A stretch of DNA of 64,000 nucleotides from Actinomadura citrea (lineage in GTDB: Bacteria; Actinomycetota; Actinomycetes; Streptosporangiales; Streptosporangiaceae). The stretch spans positions 3,348,001 through 3,412,000 of the forward strand of contig NZ_JACCBT010000001.1 in NCBI RefSeq assembly GCF_013409045.1, read 5' to 3'. A program made the translations under genes and the position numbers. Under the pieces are notes generated by a model. That model was given only the letters and a program-made list of their open reading frames with translations. It made no database searches and was not told the DNA's origin. How positions within the stretch are numbered: position 1 is the stretch's first letter; the number at the start of each line of letters is the position of its first letter. This document shows, piece by piece, positions 8,998 through 17,853 of this stretch.

Positions 8998-9042
8998 TGT
9001 CAATGTAGGTTGACATCCGTGCCGTGTCAACCAACGTTGACA
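8998..9042 (-). promoter_or_regulatory. Tandem inverted-repeat operator overlapping a consensus promoter
   Basis: Two copies of TGTCAA-N6-TTGACA, at 8998-9015 and 9025-9042, lie with centres 27 bp apart. On the minus strand TTGACA (9030-9025) is a perfect -35 element. After a 17-bp spacer TACATT (9007-9002) forms the -10. Both repeats therefore overlap the polymerase site of the HTH/Clp-N operon, the expected geometry for an autorepressor. Confidence 0.8.
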
Positions 9043-9054
9043 TCATTGCGGGGG

Positions 9055-10074
9055 TCAGCGCACGGCCAGCAGCGTGGTGAGCAGGTCGTCCAGGCTGACC
9101 AGGCCGGCGACGGTACCGTCCGGCGCGACGGCGAGACCGAGGTGGCTGTGGCCCGCCTTCAGCGTGGCGACCGCCTCGCCGACGGGCGTGCCGACCGGTA
9201 TCGCGGGGACGGGGTGCGCCAGGTCCCCGGCCTGGGCGGCGCGGCCTCGCGCACGGGCCACGAAGGCGTCCCGGACGTGCACCATGCGGGCCTGCGCCGG
9301 CCGCCCGGAGCCCCGCACCATGAGCCGGATGTGGCCGGTGCGGGCGGCGGTGTCGATGACCTCCTGGGGCGTCGCGGACGGCGGGACCGACACGATGTCG
9401 GAGACCGGCACGACGAGGCCGGCCAGCGGGGCGCGCGGCGCGTCCAGCGCGGTGGTGAGCAGCGCCAGCTCGGTCTGCCCGATCAGGCCCAGCCGTCGCG
9501 ACTCCTGGGCGATGTTGCGCAGTTGCTCGGGGGTGCGCGACACCTCCCGGGAGTCGGCCGGGCGGACGCCCACCAGCCGCAGCAGCAGGTTCGTCGCGCC
9601 GTTCAGCGCCGCGAGCAGCGGGCGCACGACGGTGGCGAACGCGCGGAAGGGCGGGCCCAGCACGCTCGCCGAGCGCTCCGGGTCGGCGATCGCCCACGAC
9701 TTCGGCGCCATCTCGCCGACGACCATGTGCAGGAACGTCACGAGCGCCAGGGCCAGCACGAACGCGACGGCGTGCGCCGCGCCCTCCGGCAGCCCGGCGG
9801 CGTGGAACAGCGGCGTGAGGGCCCCCGCGAACACCGGCTCGGACACCAGTCCGAGGCCGAGCGAGCACATCGTGATGCCGAGCTGCGCCCCCGCGAGGGT
9901 CAGCGACAGCTCGTCGATCCCCGCGACGGCCGCGCCCGCCCCCCGGCGACCGCGCGCCGCGGCCCGCTCCAGCCGGGGCCGCCGCGCCGCCACCAGCGCG
10001 AACTCGGTGGCGACGAAGAACCCGTTGCCCGCCAGCAGCGCCAGCGTGACCGGAGCGCCCAGCCCGAGGTTCAC
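9055..10074 (-). CDS. CNNM/CorC (hemolysin C) family transporter, downstream copy
   Basis: A 339-residue membrane protein. An N-terminal CNNM/DUF21 domain (first membrane helix APVTLALLAGNGFFVATEFALV) is followed by a CBS-pair region (PVSDIVSVPPSATPQEVIDTA and PVGEAVATLKAGHSHLGLAV). The family is linked to magnesium or other divalent cation efflux and to hemolysin-like TlyC proteins. It lacks the C-terminal CorC_HlyC domain found in its upstream partner and is therefore shorter. The GTG start overlaps the partner's TGA as GTGA, so the two are coupled and may form a heteromer. Confidence 0.88.
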   Translation of the reverse strand: MNLGLGAPVTLALLAGNGFFVATEFALVAARRPRLERAAARGRRGAGAAVAGIDELSLTLAGAQLGITMCSLGLGLVSEPVFAGALTPLFHAAGLPEGAAHAVAFVLALALVTFLHMVVGEMAPKSWAIADPERSASVLGPPFRAFATVVRPLLAALNGATNLLLRLVGVRPADSREVSRTPEQLRNIAQESRRLGLIGQTELALLTTALDAPRAPLAGLVVPVSDIVSVPPSATPQEVIDTAARTGHIRLMVRGSGRPAQARMVHVRDAFVARARGRAAQAGDLAHPVPAIPVGTPVGEAVATLKAGHSHLGLAVAPDGTVAGLVSLDDLLTTLLAVR

Positions 10075-11396
10075 CGGCCCTCCTCCACGGTGCGGATGCG
10101 GATCAGCTCGGGCACGTGCCGGTGGATGGTCAGAACCTCCACCACGGCCGTGCGGGCCGGCTCGCCCAGCCGGGCCGGCGCCAGCCCCACCCGGACGACG
10201 TCGCCCGGCCGCGCGACCCGGCCGAGCCGCTTCATCAGCAGCCCCGCGACGGTCTCGTAGTCGCCGTCCGGCAGCGCGATGCCGGTCTCGTGGGCGACCT
10301 CGTCCATCCGCAGCCCCGCGTCCGTCGTCCACCACTCGCCGCTGCGGATCGCGAGGTCCTCGCCCGGCTCGTTCTCGTCGGCGATCTCCCCGACCAGCTC
10401 CTCGGCGACGTCCTCCCAGGTGAGGATGCCGGCGAAGCCGCCGTACTCGTCCACCACGCAGGCGAGGGGCCCGCCGGCGCCCCGCAGCCGCAGCACCACC
10501 TCCGGCAGCGGCAGCGACGACGGCAGCAGCAGCGGCGGCCGGGCGAGCGCGCGGACCTCGGTGCGCGCGGCGGCGTCCGGGTCGAGAGCGACCAGCTCCT
10601 CCAGCCCGACGACCCCGACCACGTCGTCGACGCCCTCGCCGAGGACGGGGTAGCGGGTGTGCCCGCTCGCCGCGATCACGTCGCTCAGCTCGGCGGCGCG
10701 CGCCGTGGCCGGGACGGTCACCACGTCGACGCGGGGCACCATGACCTCCTCGGCGTCCCGCTCGGAGAACACGAGAGCCCGCTCCAGCAGGTCGGCGTGG
10801 CCCGCCTGGAACTGCTCCCCGGACTCGCCGATCATGTGGCCGAGCTCCTCCAGCGTCGCGCCGTGCCGCAGCTCCTCCACCGGCTCGATGCCGACCGCGC
10901 GGACGAGCCGGTTCGCGGACGCGTCGAACAGCCGGATCAGCGGGCCGGCCGCGGTCAGGTAGACCAGGGTGGAGCCGGACAGCGCGCGGGCCAGCGTCTC
11001 CGCCCTCGCCAGCGCCAGGTTCTTGGGGAACAGCTCGCCCAGCAGCATCTGGATCACGGTGGCCAGGACGAACCCGAGCGCGACCGCCACCCCGCCGGAC
11101 GCGGCGTCCGGGACCCCGCCCGCGCGCAGCGCCGGCGCGATCAGGTCGGCCAGCGCCGGCTTGGCGATGAAGCCGACGACCAGCGCGGTGACCGTGATGC
11201 CGAGCTGCGCGCCCGACAGCATGAACGACAGCCGGCCCATCACCCGCACCGCGCGTCCGGCGGCCCGGTCGCCCTCCGCCGCCCGCTGGTCCAGCGCCGG
11301 GCGGTCCGCGGTGACGAAGGCGAACTCCTGCGCCACGAAGTAGCCGGTCGCGGCGGTCAGCACGAGGACGGCCAGCAGTCCGAGCGCGGCGTTCAC
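10071..11396 (-). CDS. CNNM/CorC (hemolysin C) family transporter, upstream full-length copy
   Basis: A 441-residue protein with the full three-part layout. The CNNM membrane domain (about residues 1-190) includes LSFMLSGAQLGITVTALVVGF and MLLGELFPKNLALA. A CBS pair follows (MVPRVDVVTVPATARAAEL onward). The C-terminal CorC_HlyC domain contains DEYGGFAGILTWEDVAEELVGEI. Probable role: divalent cation (Mg/Co) export at the plasma membrane. The GTG start has AGGAGG eight bases upstream. First gene of a two-gene operon with a paralogous second gene. Confidence 0.9.
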   Translation of the reverse strand: MNAALGLLAVLVLTAATGYFVAQEFAFVTADRPALDQRAAEGDRAAGRAVRVMGRLSFMLSGAQLGITVTALVVGFIAKPALADLIAPALRAGGVPDAASGGVAVALGFVLATVIQMLLGELFPKNLALARAETLARALSGSTLVYLTAAGPLIRLFDASANRLVRAVGIEPVEELRHGATLEELGHMIGESGEQFQAGHADLLERALVFSERDAEEVMVPRVDVVTVPATARAAELSDVIAASGHTRYPVLGEGVDDVVGVVGLEELVALDPDAAARTEVRALARPPLLLPSSLPLPEVVLRLRGAGGPLACVVDEYGGFAGILTWEDVAEELVGEIADENEPGEDLAIRSGEWWTTDAGLRMDEVAHETGIALPDGDYETVAGLLMKRLGRVARPGDVVRVGLAPARLGEPARTAVVEVLTIHRHVPELIRIRTVEEGR

Positions 11397-11548
11397 CCGG
11401 GCATCCTCCTCACACGCGGCACCTTCGAGATCCCTCCTACCCCCGCCCGGGCCGTCCTCCCGAGGGGGCAGACGGTTATCGACCGCTCTGCGTGGAATGA
11501 AGCACATGCAGGCGAAGAGGCCGGGGCCACGACCGCGAGGGGGCGCCC

Positions 11549-12529
11549 ATGCCGAGACCGTTCGCGTCGTCCGCGGACCTGGGCGACAAGACGCAGACGC
11601 TGGAAATCCTCGCCGACGGGGTGTACGCGCTCACCGCCGAGGGCGACCCGAACGTCGGGGCCGTCGAGGGCGAGGACTTCCTCGTCTGCTTCGAGGCCCT
11701 CGCCACGCCCGCCGCCGCGCGCGACTGGCTCGCCGTCCTGCGCGAGCACACCGACAAGCCCATCCGCTACCTGGTCCTGTCGCACTACCACGCCGTCCGG
11801 ACGCTGGGCGCGAGCGCGTTCGGCGCCCCGGTGGTCGTCGCGCACGACCTGACGCGCGCGCTGATCGCCGAGCGCGGCGAGCAGGACTGGGAGTCGGAGT
11901 ACGGCCGGATGCCCCGGCTGTTCAAGGACCCGGACGGCATCCCGGGGCTCACCTGGCCGACCGCGACGTTCTCCGGCACCCTCACCATCGACCTCGGCGG
12001 CGACCGCGGCGACCTCGACCTGGCCTACTGCGGGCGCGGCCACACCGAGGGCGACATCGTGGCGTGGCTGCCCCGGCACCGGATCCTGTTCGCCGGCGAC
12101 CTCGTGGAGACCCAGGCCGCGCTCTACACCGGCGACGCGTTCCACCGCGAGTGGGCCTCCGGCACGCTCGACCACGTCCACTCCTTCGGGGCCGAGACCC
12201 TCATCGGCGGGCGCGGAGCCGTCGCGCACGGCCGCGACGCCGCCCAGGCCGCCGTCGGGCAGACCCGCGAGTTCCTCACCACGATGATCGACGAGGTCGA
12301 ACGGGTCCGGCGGGAGGGCGGCGCGCCGAGGGACGCGTTCGCCGCCGTGCACGCGGCGCTGGCCCCCGCCTACGGCGGCTGGCCGATCTTCGAGCACTGC
12401 CTGCCCTTCGACGTCTCCCGCCTCTGGGACGAGCTGGACGGCGTCGACCGCCCCCGGATCTGGACGGCCGAGCGCGACCGGGAGGTCTGGGCGGAGCTGC
12501 AGGACCAGCCGGTACCGGAGGAGGGATGA
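11549..12529 (+). CDS. MBL-fold metallohydrolase-like protein with degenerate metal site
   Basis: A 326-residue metallo-beta-lactamase-fold protein. The usual HxHxDH signature is H79-Y-H81-A-V-R84 (LSHYHAVRTLG), so the Asp and the third His are missing. Later ligands H165 (RGHTEGD) and D184 (FAGDLVE) are kept. That leaves enough for one metal at best. I recall the SHYHAVR variant in related bacterial proteins, so it may be a subfamily feature and not a local mutation. Function is unknown. The ATG at 11549 follows a GGGGG stretch. It is divergent from the CorC operon across about 150 bp. Confidence 0.78.
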   Translation: MPRPFASSADLGDKTQTLEILADGVYALTAEGDPNVGAVEGEDFLVCFEALATPAAARDWLAVLREHTDKPIRYLVLSHYHAVRTLGASAFGAPVVVAHDLTRALIAERGEQDWESEYGRMPRLFKDPDGIPGLTWPTATFSGTLTIDLGGDRGDLDLAYCGRGHTEGDIVAWLPRHRILFAGDLVETQAALYTGDAFHREWASGTLDHVHSFGAETLIGGRGAVAHGRDAAQAAVGQTREFLTTMIDEVERVRREGGAPRDAFAAVHAALAPAYGGWPIFEHCLPFDVSRLWDELDGVDRPRIWTAERDREVWAELQDQPVPEEG

Positions 12530-12639
12530 CCAGCGGCGGCAGGAATGTCCGGATCTCGTGACAACCCGGAGAGAGCCGGGTCCCGCGTGGAAGGCTCGGA
12601 ACCGCCCGGCCAGGGTTCCCGACGCGGAGGGGAGTGGCG

Positions 12640-13644
12640 ATGACCGAGCGATACCGTCCCCGCCCGGTGTTCGATCCCGGCATCGGCGGCGAGGAGCGCG
12701 CCCTGCTGGCCGCCGCGCCCGAGCGGCTCGTCCCGGCCTGCCTGCCCGCTCCGGCGCCCCCGCGGCTGCGCGGCGCCACGGTCGCGGCGCGGCTGGTGTG
12801 GATCCCGGCGTTCGCGATGTTCTACGGCGTCCTGCCCGGAGGGTGGCTGCGCGTGTGCTTCGTGGCCTCGCTGGACGACGACGAGCTGGTGGGGGGCGCG
12901 GTGCGCTGGGGGAGGCTGCCCGTGCTCGCGATGATGCTCACCCCGGCCCTTCAGGTCCTCCTGCTGCTGCTCGGCCAGGTGGAGGCCGCCGTCGCCCTCG
13001 CGGCCGCGAGCTTCGCCGGCTGGGTCGCCGGGGCGCTGCGGTACGTCCGGGAGCCCGCGGCCGCCCGCGCCGCGCGCGAGCACCACGGCAGCTACCTCCT
13101 TCCGGCCGACTTCGACCAGCCCGCCTCCGGGCTCCTCGTCCGCGCCCAGCGCGCCGTGGACGCCGTGCTCGGGTCGCAGGCGCACGGCGCCGGGCTGCTC
13201 GACGACATCAACAACACGGTCGTCCTGCCGCGGCAGGAGTGGGCGATCGCGGGCGCCCTCGCCGAGCACACGCGGCTGCGCCGGGAGCGCCGCGCCCAGC
13301 AGCCGGAACGCCTCTCGGCGCGCGTCCGGGCCCGGCTGGAGCCGCAGGACCGCGCTCTGGACCTGTCGGTCCGGTCGGTCACCGGGCGGATCGAGGCGCT
13401 GGAGGCCTACGCGCGCCGGGCGGGCGAGGCCGACGACGCCTACCACGAGTCCGGCGTCCTGCAGGCGCTGCCCGAGCAGAACGCCCGCTACCGGGACCTG
13501 CTGGCGAGCACCGTCGGGGACGCGATGGCGGGCGAGGAGATCCGCGGAATGGCCGAGGACGCCCGCCGGGCCGAGCTGGCACTGCGCGAGCGCGTCGCCG
13601 GTGCCGTGCGGGCCGGGCACGAGTTGGGCCCGCCGCGCCGATGA
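12640..13644 (+). CDS. Hypothetical protein with central membrane hairpin and coiled-coil C-terminus
   Basis: A 334-residue protein that I do not recognise. Residues about 80-135 hold two hydrophobic helices (LPVLAMMLTPALQVLLLLL and AAVALAAASFAGWVAGAL), preceded by a weaker one (AARLVWIPAFAMFYGVL). The C-terminal half is charged and helical ([32 protein letters not shown]), suggesting a coiled coil on the cytoplasmic side. The ATG at 12640 has a good ribosome site (GAGGGGAG). It is convergent with the channel gene, with about 55 bases of C-rich hairpin sequence between. Confidence 0.65.
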   Translation: MTERYRPRPVFDPGIGGEERALLAAAPERLVPACLPAPAPPRLRGATVAARLVWIPAFAMFYGVLPGGWLRVCFVASLDDDELVGGAVRWGRLPVLAMMLTPALQVLLLLLGQVEAAVALAAASFAGWVAGALRYVREPAAARAAREHHGSYLLPADFDQPASGLLVRAQRAVDAVLGSQAHGAGLLDDINNTVVLPRQEWAIAGALAEHTRLRRERRAQQPERLSARVRARLEPQDRALDLSVRSVTGRIEALEAYARRAGEADDAYHESGVLQALPEQNARYRDLLASTVGDAMAGEEIRGMAEDARRAELALRERVAGAVRAGHELGPPRR

Positions 13645-13698
13645 CCCCCCGGCCCCCGGAACGCCGCCCGCGGCCCTCTCGGCACCCGCGGGCCCCGC

Positions 13699-15576
13699 TC
13701 AGTTCTCGGCGAGCACGATGACGCGGTCGTCGGCCGACAGCGTCAGCGGCGCCGTCTTGGCCGGGTTCAGCACCACCCCGTAGCCGGGCGGCTCGTGGAA
13801 CCGCTCCGTCAGGCGGTAGCCGAGCGCGACCTCGCCGCGCCGCCGCGCCGACTCGATGAGCGTCGCGAAGTCGGCCTCGGCGCCCGGCGCCAGGTAGTCG
13901 CAGGCCGGCTTGAGGTAGATCTCCGAGCCGGCCGGGTCGAGCAGGTCGGCGAACACCTCGTACAGGTGCCGGTTCTCGCTCAGCTGGGTCAGCATCAGAC
14001 TGATCAGCTTCTCGCTGACCACGAAGTCGTCGGCCTTGGTGACCTGGGCGATCTCCCGGTTGGCGTCGTCGTTGATCTCGCTGACGATGGCGAAGGGGTC
14101 GCCGAGCCCGTCCTCGATGTCGCGCAGGTGCAGCAGCGTGACGAGGGTGCGGGCGTCGGCGTGCTCCCGGTCCTGCCGGGCGTCCGACAGCACGATGACG
14201 CGCTGGAAGGAGCCGAGGTCGAGGGACTCCAGCGCCGGACGCTCGGTCGGCTCCGCCCGGACGAAGCCGATCTTGAGGTTGGTCGCCGGGGGCAGCGCCC
14301 CGGTCGGGTCCTCGCGCGGCGCGGCCACGACCAGCGCCGAGTCCGGGGCGAGGAACTCGTCCAGCAGCTCGATGATCTTCGGTGCGCGGTGGTTCCAGCC
14401 GAGCATCAGCGTGCGCTCGGCCACCGGGGGCCGGGCGGTCGCCGTGGTGATCGCCGCCTCCCGGACGGGCGGCGCGGGTCCGGTGGCCAGCCGGATCAGC
14501 AGGTCGTCCTCCGCCAGGACGATGACCTCGTCGTCGGCGCGGATCGCGGTGTCCATCGGCGGGTTCAGCAGCACGGTCCCGTCCGCCCGCCGCAGCCCGG
14601 CCGGGACACCGAGGTCGTAGGCCGACAGCGAGGCGCCGAACGGCATGCCCGCCAGGGCCGGCTCGGCGCGCATGTAGAACTCGTGCCCGGCGAAGTCCAG
14701 CAGGTCGGTGCAGACCTGCGACAGGCCCGACTGGCGGTGCGACTGGACGATCAGCCGGATCGCCACGTCGTCGGCGTCGATGACGTGCGCGGCGGGACCG
14801 CCCGCGAGCCGGGCGGCCGGCAGGTTCGCCGAGTCGTGCACGGCGGCCACCACGTGCGGGCGGCGCCGCCCCCAGGAGCGGGCGCCGAGCGACAGCAGAA
14901 CCTTGATGACGCGGGCGTCGGACTCCTCGACCTCCGGCGTGACCACCATGATGGCCCGCGCGGTGCCGGGGCTGACCAGCTCCACGTCCGCGACCTTCAG
15001 CGGGTCGCCGGTGCGGCACACGATCCGGGTGTGGCCGGGGTCGCCGACCCGGGCGCGGATGGCGTCCTCCATCTCGACCTTGTCGCGGTCGGCGAGGATC
15101 GCGACGCACGACCTGCGCCGGCTCTGGTTGGCCTCCACCAGCTCCGCCACCACGGTGAAGACCTGCTCGGACCAGCCGAGCAGCACCGTGTGGTCGTGCT
15201 CGACGATCCGCGACCGGCCCTTGCGCAATTCGGTGATCTTCGATTCCAGGCCGGTGGTGAGCACCCCGATCAGGGAGCTGACGATGAAGATCCCGCCGAT
15301 GGTCGAGACCAGCATCAGGCCGAGGAACGGCGCGGTGCCGGTGTCGCCTCCCATCGTCCCGGGATCGAGCGTGCGCAGCAGGCTGCGCCAGACCATGCCG
15401 GGCCAGTGGCCGTTGGACCGGCTGTCGGCGGGCGCGATCATGACCGCCGCGGTCGCCACCACGAGCACCAGCGCCCCCGACGCCAGCCCGAGCCAGCCGA
15501 TGAGAGCGGGCGTTCCCTTCGACATCGTCCGGTCGAACCAGTACCGGACCCTGTCCCGCCGCGTCACGCGTGTCAA
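13699..15576 (-). CDS. CASTOR/POLLUX-related ion channel with tandem RCK-like domains
   Basis: A 625-residue membrane protein. Two membrane helices at the N-terminus (ALIGWLGLASGALVLVVATA; FLGLMLVSTIGGIFIVSSLIG) flank a pore-like loop. Two large Rossmann/RCK-like regions follow (HTVLLGWSEQVFTVVAEL and RTLMLGWNHRAPKIIELL). This is the layout of bacterial relatives of plant CASTOR/POLLUX and of Trk/Kch-type K+ channels, gated by nucleotide or Ca2+. The start is taken as TTG 15576 because a GGAGGGGG ribosome site lies about ten bases upstream; GTG 15567 is an alternative. The ion is not readable from sequence. Confidence 0.85.
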   Translation of the reverse strand: MTRVTRRDRVRYWFDRTMSKGTPALIGWLGLASGALVLVVATAAVMIAPADSRSNGHWPGMVWRSLLRTLDPGTMGGDTGTAPFLGLMLVSTIGGIFIVSSLIGVLTTGLESKITELRKGRSRIVEHDHTVLLGWSEQVFTVVAELVEANQSRRRSCVAILADRDKVEMEDAIRARVGDPGHTRIVCRTGDPLKVADVELVSPGTARAIMVVTPEVEESDARVIKVLLSLGARSWGRRRPHVVAAVHDSANLPAARLAGGPAAHVIDADDVAIRLIVQSHRQSGLSQVCTDLLDFAGHEFYMRAEPALAGMPFGASLSAYDLGVPAGLRRADGTVLLNPPMDTAIRADDEVIVLAEDDLLIRLATGPAPPVREAAITTATARPPVAERTLMLGWNHRAPKIIELLDEFLAPDSALVVAAPREDPTGALPPATNLKIGFVRAEPTERPALESLDLGSFQRVIVLSDARQDREHADARTLVTLLHLRDIEDGLGDPFAIVSEINDDANREIAQVTKADDFVVSEKLISLMLTQLSENRHLYEVFADLLDPAGSEIYLKPACDYLAPGAEADFATLIESARRRGEVALGYRLTERFHEPPGYGVVLNPAKTAPLTLSADDRVIVLAEN

Positions 15577-15688
15577 CGGGCCGCCCCCTCCGCCGTCGCC
15601 CCCGGCGCCAGCCTATTGTGTTGTCTCGCACCATTACTGGCATTCTCTCCCGCAATGGGGGGAAGATTTGCCCGATGCGCACGCAAGA

Positions 15689-15720
15689 GGGCCGGGGCGT
15701 GGATAAATCCGCCCCGGCCC
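15689..15720. terminator. Hairpin terminator after the lsr2 pair
   Basis: Arms GGGCCGGGGCG (15689-15699) and CGCCCCGGCCC (15710-15720) pair perfectly over 11 bp. On the minus strand the hairpin is followed by TCTTG, about 40 bases past the lsr2 stop. Confidence 0.7.
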
Positions 15721-15758
15721 CTCGCCGCGCGCCGGAACACCGCCGGCCGCGGCGGCCG

Positions 15759-16088
15759 CTAGTGCGCGGCTTCGTACTGCTCGATCACATTGGCGGGGAT
15801 ACGGCCCCGCTCATTGACCTTGATGCCGCGGTTCTTCGCCCACTCGCGAATCTCGGCGGAGCGCTCGCGGCTGCCCGCGGTGCGCGTCCCGCGACCGCCC
15901 CGGCCGGCGGCCTTGCGCGCCTTGCGGGCGCCGGCCACGAACGGCTCCAGGCCGCTGCGGAGCTTGGCGGCGTTCTTCTTGCTCAGGTCGATCTCATAAG
16001 ACGTGCCGTCGAGGGAAAAGCTGACGGTCTCGTCAGCCTCTCCACCGTCGATGTCGTCCACGAGAAGGACTTCGACCTTCTGTGCCAT
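15759..16088 (-). CDS. lsr2: Lsr2 nucleoid-associated xenogeneic silencer
   Basis: A 109-residue Lsr2, an H-NS-like protein that bridges AT-rich DNA and silences foreign genes. The N-terminal dimerisation domain reads VEVLLVDDIDGGEADETVSFSLDGTSYEIDLS. A basic linker (RKARKAAGRGGRGTR) leads to the C-terminal DNA-binding domain with REWAKNRGIKVNERGRIP. The RGR minor-groove motif is intact at residues 94-96. Its ATG has a ribosome site (AGAGGGAG). It lies 17 bases behind a second, divergent Lsr2 gene and is probably cotranscribed with it. Confidence 0.95.
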   Translation of the reverse strand: MAQKVEVLLVDDIDGGEADETVSFSLDGTSYEIDLSKKNAAKLRSGLEPFVAGARKARKAAGRGGRGTRTAGSRERSAEIREWAKNRGIKVNERGRIPANVIEQYEAAH

Positions 16089-16105
16089 GCGGGGACTCCC
16101 TCTAG

Positions 16106-16462
16106 CTATGCGTCCGGCTTGGCGTCCGGATGTGCCTCGATGAATGCAGCATAGACCTCATCCGATATCTTGCCACGTTCGGAGACTTCGATGTCCTCAC
16201 GCAATGCCCACGCACGGACATCGCCGTTCGTGTAGCCCTTGATCTTCGCGGTGCGTGACTTGCGGCCCTTCCCGGCCGGCTTCACCTCGGCGGCGTTCTC
16301 GATGAAGGGCGCGAGGGCGTCCAGCATCTCGTTCAGCCGCTTGTAGTTGTCATCGTTCAAGTCGATCGTGAACGTCCGGTCCAGGACTTCGAAGTCCCGC
16401 TTTGCGACATCGGCCCCTTCGGAGCCGTCGATGTCGTCCACCCGAATGACCTTCTCGGCCAT
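16106..16462 (-). CDS. Lsr2 paralog with altered DNA-binding motif
   Basis: A 118-residue Lsr2-family protein upstream of the canonical copy. It keeps the VDDIDGSEGADVAKRDFEV start, the FTIDLNDDNYKRLNEML helix and the DVRAWALREDIEVSERGKIS DNA-binding segment. The RGR hook is RGK at residues 96-98, and the N-terminal sheet is more acidic. It could still dimerise with Lsr2 and so tune silencing, or bind DNA with other specificity; both are inference. A longer frame exists upstream, but the ATG at 16462 aligns with Lsr2 starts and has GGGAAGGAAG nearby. A TACGGT box in the preceding 60 bases is a possible promoter. Confidence 0.9.
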   Translation of the reverse strand: MAEKVIRVDDIDGSEGADVAKRDFEVLDRTFTIDLNDDNYKRLNEMLDALAPFIENAAEVKPAGKGRKSRTAKIKGYTNGDVRAWALREDIEVSERGKISDEVYAAFIEAHPDAKPDA

Positions 16463-16581
16463 GTGTTCTGTGTCTTCCTTCCCCTCGCCGACGCGGCGAC
16501 CTTGACCGTAGCGGATTCCGGGGGCGCGCATGGTGGCGGGACGCGCGGGACGCGCGGGGAGCGCGGAAAGAAGGGCGCGCG

Positions 16582-17853
16582 TCAGGTGCCGCGGCGCTGG
16601 ATCCAGGTGTGCAGGAGCAGCATCATCTCCAGCCGGATCTCCGGGTCCTCGATGTCGAAGCCGAACATTTCGTGGAGTTGCGCCAGCCGGTAGCGGACGG
16701 TCTGGGGATGCACGCAGAGGACCTCGGCCGCGCCGGTGGCGTTGAAGCCGTGCTTCATGCACTCCAGCAGCGTCACCGCGAGCCGCCGGCCCTGCCGCGG
16801 GCCCGCCGCGTCCAGCGGGGCCAGCCGCCGGGAGGCCACGATCGCGGCTAGCGTGGCGCCCTCGCGCAGCAGCAGGCCGGGCAGGTGCTCCTCGGCCCGC
16901 ACGAGCAGCCCGCCACGCCGCGAGCGCCGCCCGGCCCCGCCGGGGGCGGGCCCGGCCGGGCCGGGCGGCGCCAGGTCGAGGGCGCGCCGCGCCCACAGCA
17001 GCGACGTCCCGGCCTCCTGCGCGGGCACCGACGGGCCGACCGCGCCCGTCCAGCCGACGAGCGTCGCGGCCAGCTCGTCGAGACGCCCGGGGCCGTCGGG
17101 GTCCGGCATGACCAGGCAGGGGCGGCCGTGGTCGAGCCCGGTCAGCAGGGCCGGCGGGAGCCCGGCCGGGCCCTCCCCGCCGCTGCCCGGCCGCGCTCGC
17201 AGCACGATCACCGCCAGCCGGCGCGGCAGCGGCCAGCCGGCCCGGGACGACTGCTCGCGGACGACCTCGGGCGGCGCCGGCGGGTCCGACAGCAGCAGGG
17301 TCAGCAGCCGGCCGCGGCGCTGCTCGCGTTCCCCCGCTGCCTTCTCCCGGGCGCGGGCGTAGCCGTGCGCCGCCGCCGAGGCCAGCGCGTCCAGATAGGC
17401 GAAGTTCGCCTCGGCGAGCAGGCTGACCAGCGCGGGAGGGCGGCCCAGCCGCTCGGCCTCGACCGCCAGGTGCCGCCAGGCGAGCCGCGACCCGACCCGC
17501 ATCGCGTTCTGCAGGTGCTCCAGGCTGCGGCCCTCCATGGCCTCGCCGTAGCCGACATCGAAGTAGACCTGGTACACCTCCTTCCACGAGGTGTCCGGGT
17601 CCGCGATCATCTGCACGAAGTGCTCCATCGCCTTGGCGACGGCCGCCTCGGCGACCCGCCAGTAGGCCGCGTCGCCCGGCCTGTCGTACTCGGGGACGTG
17701 GCGCAGCACGCCCTCGACCATGACGCCGAGCAGACCGGGCAGGCGGGGGCGCATCCAGCGCGCCTCCTCCGCCGGGACGTCCCGCCACGGCTCGTCCGCC
17801 AGGCCGTCGAGGACCGGTGGCCCGGAGTCCGCGTCGTCGTAGGCCGTCGCCAC
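16582..17853 (-). CDS. PucR-family transcriptional regulator (GGDEF-like/CdaR type)
   Basis: A 423-residue regulator. The N-terminal part (about 1-190) is a helical sensor region without a recognised ligand site. The C-terminus carries the PucR HTH_30 motif: ALTLLECMKHGFNATGAAEVLCVHPQTVRYRLAQLHEMFGF. The family often senses purines or amino acids, or controls stationary-phase genes. The GTG at 17853 was chosen over the ATG at 17868 because GGGAGG lies seven bases before it. It is divergent from the large catalase gene; the shared 280-bp region holds two striking palindromes, so it may regulate katE. The link is by position only. Confidence 0.85.
   Translation of the reverse strand: MATAYDDADSGPPVLDGLADEPWRDVPAEEARWMRPRLPGLLGVMVEGVLRHVPEYDRPGDAAYWRVAEAAVAKAMEHFVQMIADPDTSWKEVYQVYFDVGYGEAMEGRSLEHLQNAMRVGSRLAWRHLAVEAERLGRPPALVSLLAEANFAYLDALASAAAHGYARAREKAAGEREQRRGRLLTLLLSDPPAPPEVVREQSSRAGWPLPRRLAVIVLRARPGSGGEGPAGLPPALLTGLDHGRPCLVMPDPDGPGRLDELAATLVGWTGAVGPSVPAQEAGTSLLWARRALDLAPPGPAGPAPGGAGRRSRRGGLLVRAEEHLPGLLLREGATLAAIVASRRLAPLDAAGPRQGRRLAVTLLECMKHGFNATGAAEVLCVHPQTVRYRLAQLHEMFGFDIEDPEIRLEMMLLLHTWIQRRGT

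Noticed and set aside
11436..11441. GGGTAG on the minus strand upstream of the CorC operon as a SigB-like promoter
   Set aside because: No suitable -35 partner at the required distance; the surrounding sequence is simply G-rich.
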